A DNA stretch of 6,920 nt from an uncultured Agitococcus sp. (GTDB lineage Bacteria > Pseudomonadota > Gammaproteobacteria > Pseudomonadales > Moraxellaceae), in the NCBI RefSeq assembly GCF_937920075.1, contig NZ_CALETI010000336.1, positions 1 through 6,920 of the forward strand, written 5' to 3'. Position 1 is the first letter of the stretch, and each line of letters starts with the position of its first letter. This document shows positions 5,186-6,920 of this stretch, in pieces. The position numbers and the translations under genes were made by a program. The notes below the pieces were generated by a model, which was not told where the DNA came from, ran no database searches, and saw nothing but the letters and a program-made list of their open reading frames with translations.

Positions 5186-5749
5186 ATGCGTAAGTCATTA
5201 TTAGGATTAGTTTTGGTAGCTGCTATGTTACCTGTTACTGTTGTTCACGCTGCTCCAGCAGATGCTGCCAAGGCAGTAGCCGCCAAAAAAGCAGGCAAAA
5301 GTAACCAACAGGCTATTGCTGAAGCTGTTGCAGCAGGTGCAACTGTACAAGAAGCCATGGCTGCATTGTTAGCAGACAACCCAGCTGATGCTTCCAACAT
5401 TGTAAGTGCCGCTGTTGCCGCTGCTCCAACTCAAGCTGGTGCTATTGCTGCTTTTGCCATCCAAAAAGGTGTAGCCCCTACTGTAGCCGTTGCAGCTGCT
5501 ACTGCTGCCGCTCCAACTCAAGCTTCTGCTATTCAAACAGCTGCTGTTCAAGCTGCTCCAAGTCAGGCAACTGCAATTAATCAAGCTATTAATTCTGCAT
5601 TAGGTCAAACAGCCAATAATAACCAACAACAAGGTTCTGGGGTATTTAGTAATACTAGTAGTGTTGGAACTGGTATTAGTGTTGGAGCTGGTAGTACTGG
5701 TAGCACTGGTGGTGGCGGTGGTGGCTCAGGTAGTGCAAGTCCTACTTAA
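5186..5749 (+). CDS. Secreted Ala-rich repeat protein with Gly/Ser tail, unknown function
   Basis: The 187-residue protein starts with a clear signal peptide (MRKSLLGLVLVAAMLPVTVVHA, cleavage after residue 22 or 23). Residues 24-64 are Ala-rich and probably helical. Residues 66-140 hold about five degenerate repeats beginning with Pro: PADASNIV at 66, PTQAGAIA at 81, PTVAVAAA at 98, PTQASAIQ at 110 and PSQATAIN at 125. The consensus is close to P-T-Q-A-x-A-I followed by an Ala-rich helix. The copies at 81 and 110 are near-identical at DNA level. From 141 the protein becomes Asn/Gln-rich, then Ser/Gly-rich with six consecutive Gly (175-180). It has no Cys, no lipobox, no C-terminal membrane anchor and no PEP-CTERM motif. 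A strong ribosome binding site and a dedicated terminator suggest an abundant product made from its own short transcript. The O-antigen-ligase-family gene follows at once, so a role in cell-surface or exopolysaccharide assembly is plausible inference. No function can be assigned. Confidence 0.85.
   Translation: MRKSLLGLVLVAAMLPVTVVHAAPADAAKAVAAKKAGKSNQQAIAEAVAAGATVQEAMAALLADNPADASNIVSAAVAAAPTQAGAIAAFAIQKGVAPTVAVAAATAAAPTQASAIQTAAVQAAPSQATAINQAINSALGQTANNNQQQGSGVFSNTSSVGTGISVGAGSTGSTGGGGGGSGSASPT
5423..5533 (+). repeat. Direct repeat inside the Ala-rich protein gene
   Basis: The 15 bases GCTCCAACTCAAGCT occur at 5423-5437 and again at 5510-5524. Each copy is followed after three bases by GCTATT. 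The copies are 87 bases apart, exactly 29 codons, which keeps the frame. The DNA-level identity points to a fairly recent internal duplication or to repeat homogenisation. Confidence 0.8.
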
Positions 5750-5762
5750 TAAGCTTCTTACC

Positions 5763-5789
5763 AAAAAGGGTCTACACAGACCCTTTTTT
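5763..5789 (+). terminator. Intrinsic terminator after the Ala-rich protein gene
   Basis: AAAAAGGGTCT (5763-5773) and AGACCCTTTTT (5778-5788) form a perfect 11-bp stem with the four-base loop ACAC, and six T follow the G/C core. It lies 13 bases after the stop codon. The A-run on the left arm means it could also work in the other direction. Confidence 0.92.
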
Positions 5790-5820
5790 ATTTTCTATAA
5801 CATAAAAATTTTTTATTGAT

Positions 5821-6920
5821 ATGCAACGTTTTTTATTTATTTATTTTTGTATTATTTTATTTTGGGCACCTATTCCCTTAGGTAGCCATCGTATTTGGTC
5901 TGCTGCATTATTAGAATTGCTTATTGGCTTATTATTCATTTTTTGGCTACTCACACTCAAACAAAATACCTTACCGAAAGCACTTATAAACAATAAAAAA
6001 CTGATTGCTCTTTTTGCCGCTATTCCATTATGGTCGGCTTTACAATTAATCCCATTACCACCAGAGATCATTACTCTTATTTCACCGCATCATCAAAATT
6101 ATATAGCTGCCAATCAGTGGCAGTCTTTATCTTTAGATACAGGTGCAACACTGTATAAACTACAAAAAAGTATTGCCTACTGTTTGTTTTTCATTCTTTC
6201 TTTAGCCATTATTAACACCCCTCGCAGACTAAACACGATAGCCCAATTAATTGTGATTACAGGTGTTTTACAAGCTGTTTATGGAGTATTAGTCGTTTTG
6301 GGCGGCCCTGTTTTTGATGTTTTTGGTATTGCTGCTGCTGCTGATAGAGATCGAATTACCTCTGCTAGTGGCACATTTGTTAACCGCAATAACTTTGCTG
6401 GCTATTTAGAAATGTGTATTGCCTTAGGGATTGGTTTATTAGTAAATCAAATTTTAATCAACAAAGATAAATTTGCTGGTTTTAGAGCAGCTATTCGAAA
6501 TTTTTTAATTACCATGCTTAGTGGCAAAGCACGTTTACGTGTCTTTTTGGCTTTAATGGTGGTTGCTTTAGTGTTATCTCATTCACGAGGTGGAAATAGT
6601 GCTTTTTATGCTAGCCTTGGGATTTGTGCTGTCATTGGTTTATGGTTGTACCGAAAACATCATAAATCAAAATCATTAGCTTTGTTATTTGGTAGTTTAA
6701 TTGCTATTGATGTTTTAATATTAAGTTCTTGGTTTGGTTTAGACACCTTAGCCAAACGCTTAGACTCTACCAATATCGCTTATGAAGAGCGTTCCTTTGT
6801 CTTTGAAAATGCTTTATTAGCCATTAAAGATTTTTGGCTAACTGGTTCTGGTGTTGGTGGCTTTTATAGTATTTTTCCTAGTTATAGAGACAATCGCTCA
6901 CAAAGTTTTTATGACTTTGC
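5821..6920 (+). CDS. O-antigen ligase / polysaccharide polymerase family (Wzy_C) membrane protein, partial
   Basis: The frame is open from ATG 5821 to the right edge, giving 366 residues and no stop. It is very hydrophobic, with probable membrane spans near residues 5-20, 27-46, 60-77, 117-132, 140-160, 194-212, 241-253, 262-277 and 285-304. Motifs typical of WaaL/Wzy_C proteins are SGTFVNRNNFAGYLEM (183-198), LSHSRGGNSAF (252-262) and, in the following soluble part, ERSFVFENAL (323-332) with FWLTGSGVGGF (338-348). These inner-membrane enzymes join or polymerise lipid-linked glycans on the periplasmic side. Ligase (to lipid A core or protein) and polymerase cannot be told apart from this fragment. 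The ATG is 31 bases after a strong terminator. No Shine-Dalgarno is visible in the A/T-rich stretch before it. Expression therefore depends on terminator readthrough or a weak local promoter. It is probably the first visible gene of a polysaccharide cluster. Confidence 0.88.
   Translation, partial: MQRFLFIYFCIILFWAPIPLGSHRIWSAALLELLIGLLFIFWLLTLKQNTLPKALINNKKLIALFAAIPLWSALQLIPLPPEIITLISPHHQNYIAANQWQSLSLDTGATLYKLQKSIAYCLFFILSLAIINTPRRLNTIAQLIVITGVLQAVYGVLVVLGGPVFDVFGIAAAADRDRITSASGTFVNRNNFAGYLEMCIALGIGLLVNQILINKDKFAGFRAAIRNFLITMLSGKARLRVFLALMVVALVLSHSRGGNSAFYASLGICAVIGLWLYRKHHKSKSLALLFGSLIAIDVLILSSWFGLDTLAKRLDSTNIAYEERSFVFENALLAIKDFWLTGSGVGGFYSIFPSYRDNRSQSFYDF

Noticed and set aside
5369..5584. 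Open frame of 71 codons on the minus strand, Ser-rich
   Set aside because: It is the antisense of the Ala-rich repeats; the Ser/Cys bias results from reading the Ala codons on the reverse strand.
5186..5749. PEP-CTERM/exosortase substrate
   Set aside because: The C-terminus is Gly/Ser-rich and ends without a PEP motif, hydrophobic helix or basic tail.
5841..6071. Open frame of 76 codons on the minus strand
   Set aside because: It is antisense to the membrane-enzyme gene and has no ribosome binding site or motif of note.

Overview
The window comes from an AT-rich proteobacterial chromosome. CorA is co-linear with the Escherichia coli protein from start to end, including its last residues, and BioB keeps all of the E. 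coli-type cluster ligands, so a gammaproteobacterium is the best guess. The Hint-domain style and overall gene character would suit a Moraxellaceae-like lineage, but this is an impression from the sequence and not a phylogenetic result. Nothing points to a plasmid, phage, insertion sequence, tRNA/rRNA or CRISPR array.

Left part (1-1443, minus strand): biotin synthase bioB, followed 45 bp downstream on the same strand by a Hint (hedgehog/intein-type) domain protein that runs off the left edge. The Hint protein keeps the TxxH block but has Gly where the catalytic Cys1 is expected. Its frame is an uninterrupted continuation of the bioB frame after the bioB TGA.

Middle part (1495-4965, plus strand): a divergent comF-type phosphoribosyltransferase gene, then corA (Mg2+/Co2+ channel) with its own extended -10 promoter, then a small exported protein with a C-terminal outer-membrane beta-signal, then a cytoplasmic M14-family zinc carboxypeptidase-like protein. 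A perfect 12-bp hairpin lies between the last two and abuts the ribosome binding site of the peptidase gene. For four of these genes the Shine-Dalgarno position or signal peptide favours a start slightly downstream of the longest open frame.

Right part (4966-6920, plus strand): a 220-bp palindrome-rich regulatory region precedes a gene with a very strong ribosome binding site. It encodes a secreted Ala-rich repeat protein with a Gly/Ser tail, of no recognised function. A strong intrinsic terminator follows, and 31 bp later comes a multi-membrane-span O-antigen ligase/polymerase-family (Wzy_C) gene cut by the right edge. This looks like the upstream end of a surface polysaccharide locus headed by a highly expressed small secreted protein. 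It is the most promising part for something undescribed, although only its first two genes are visible.
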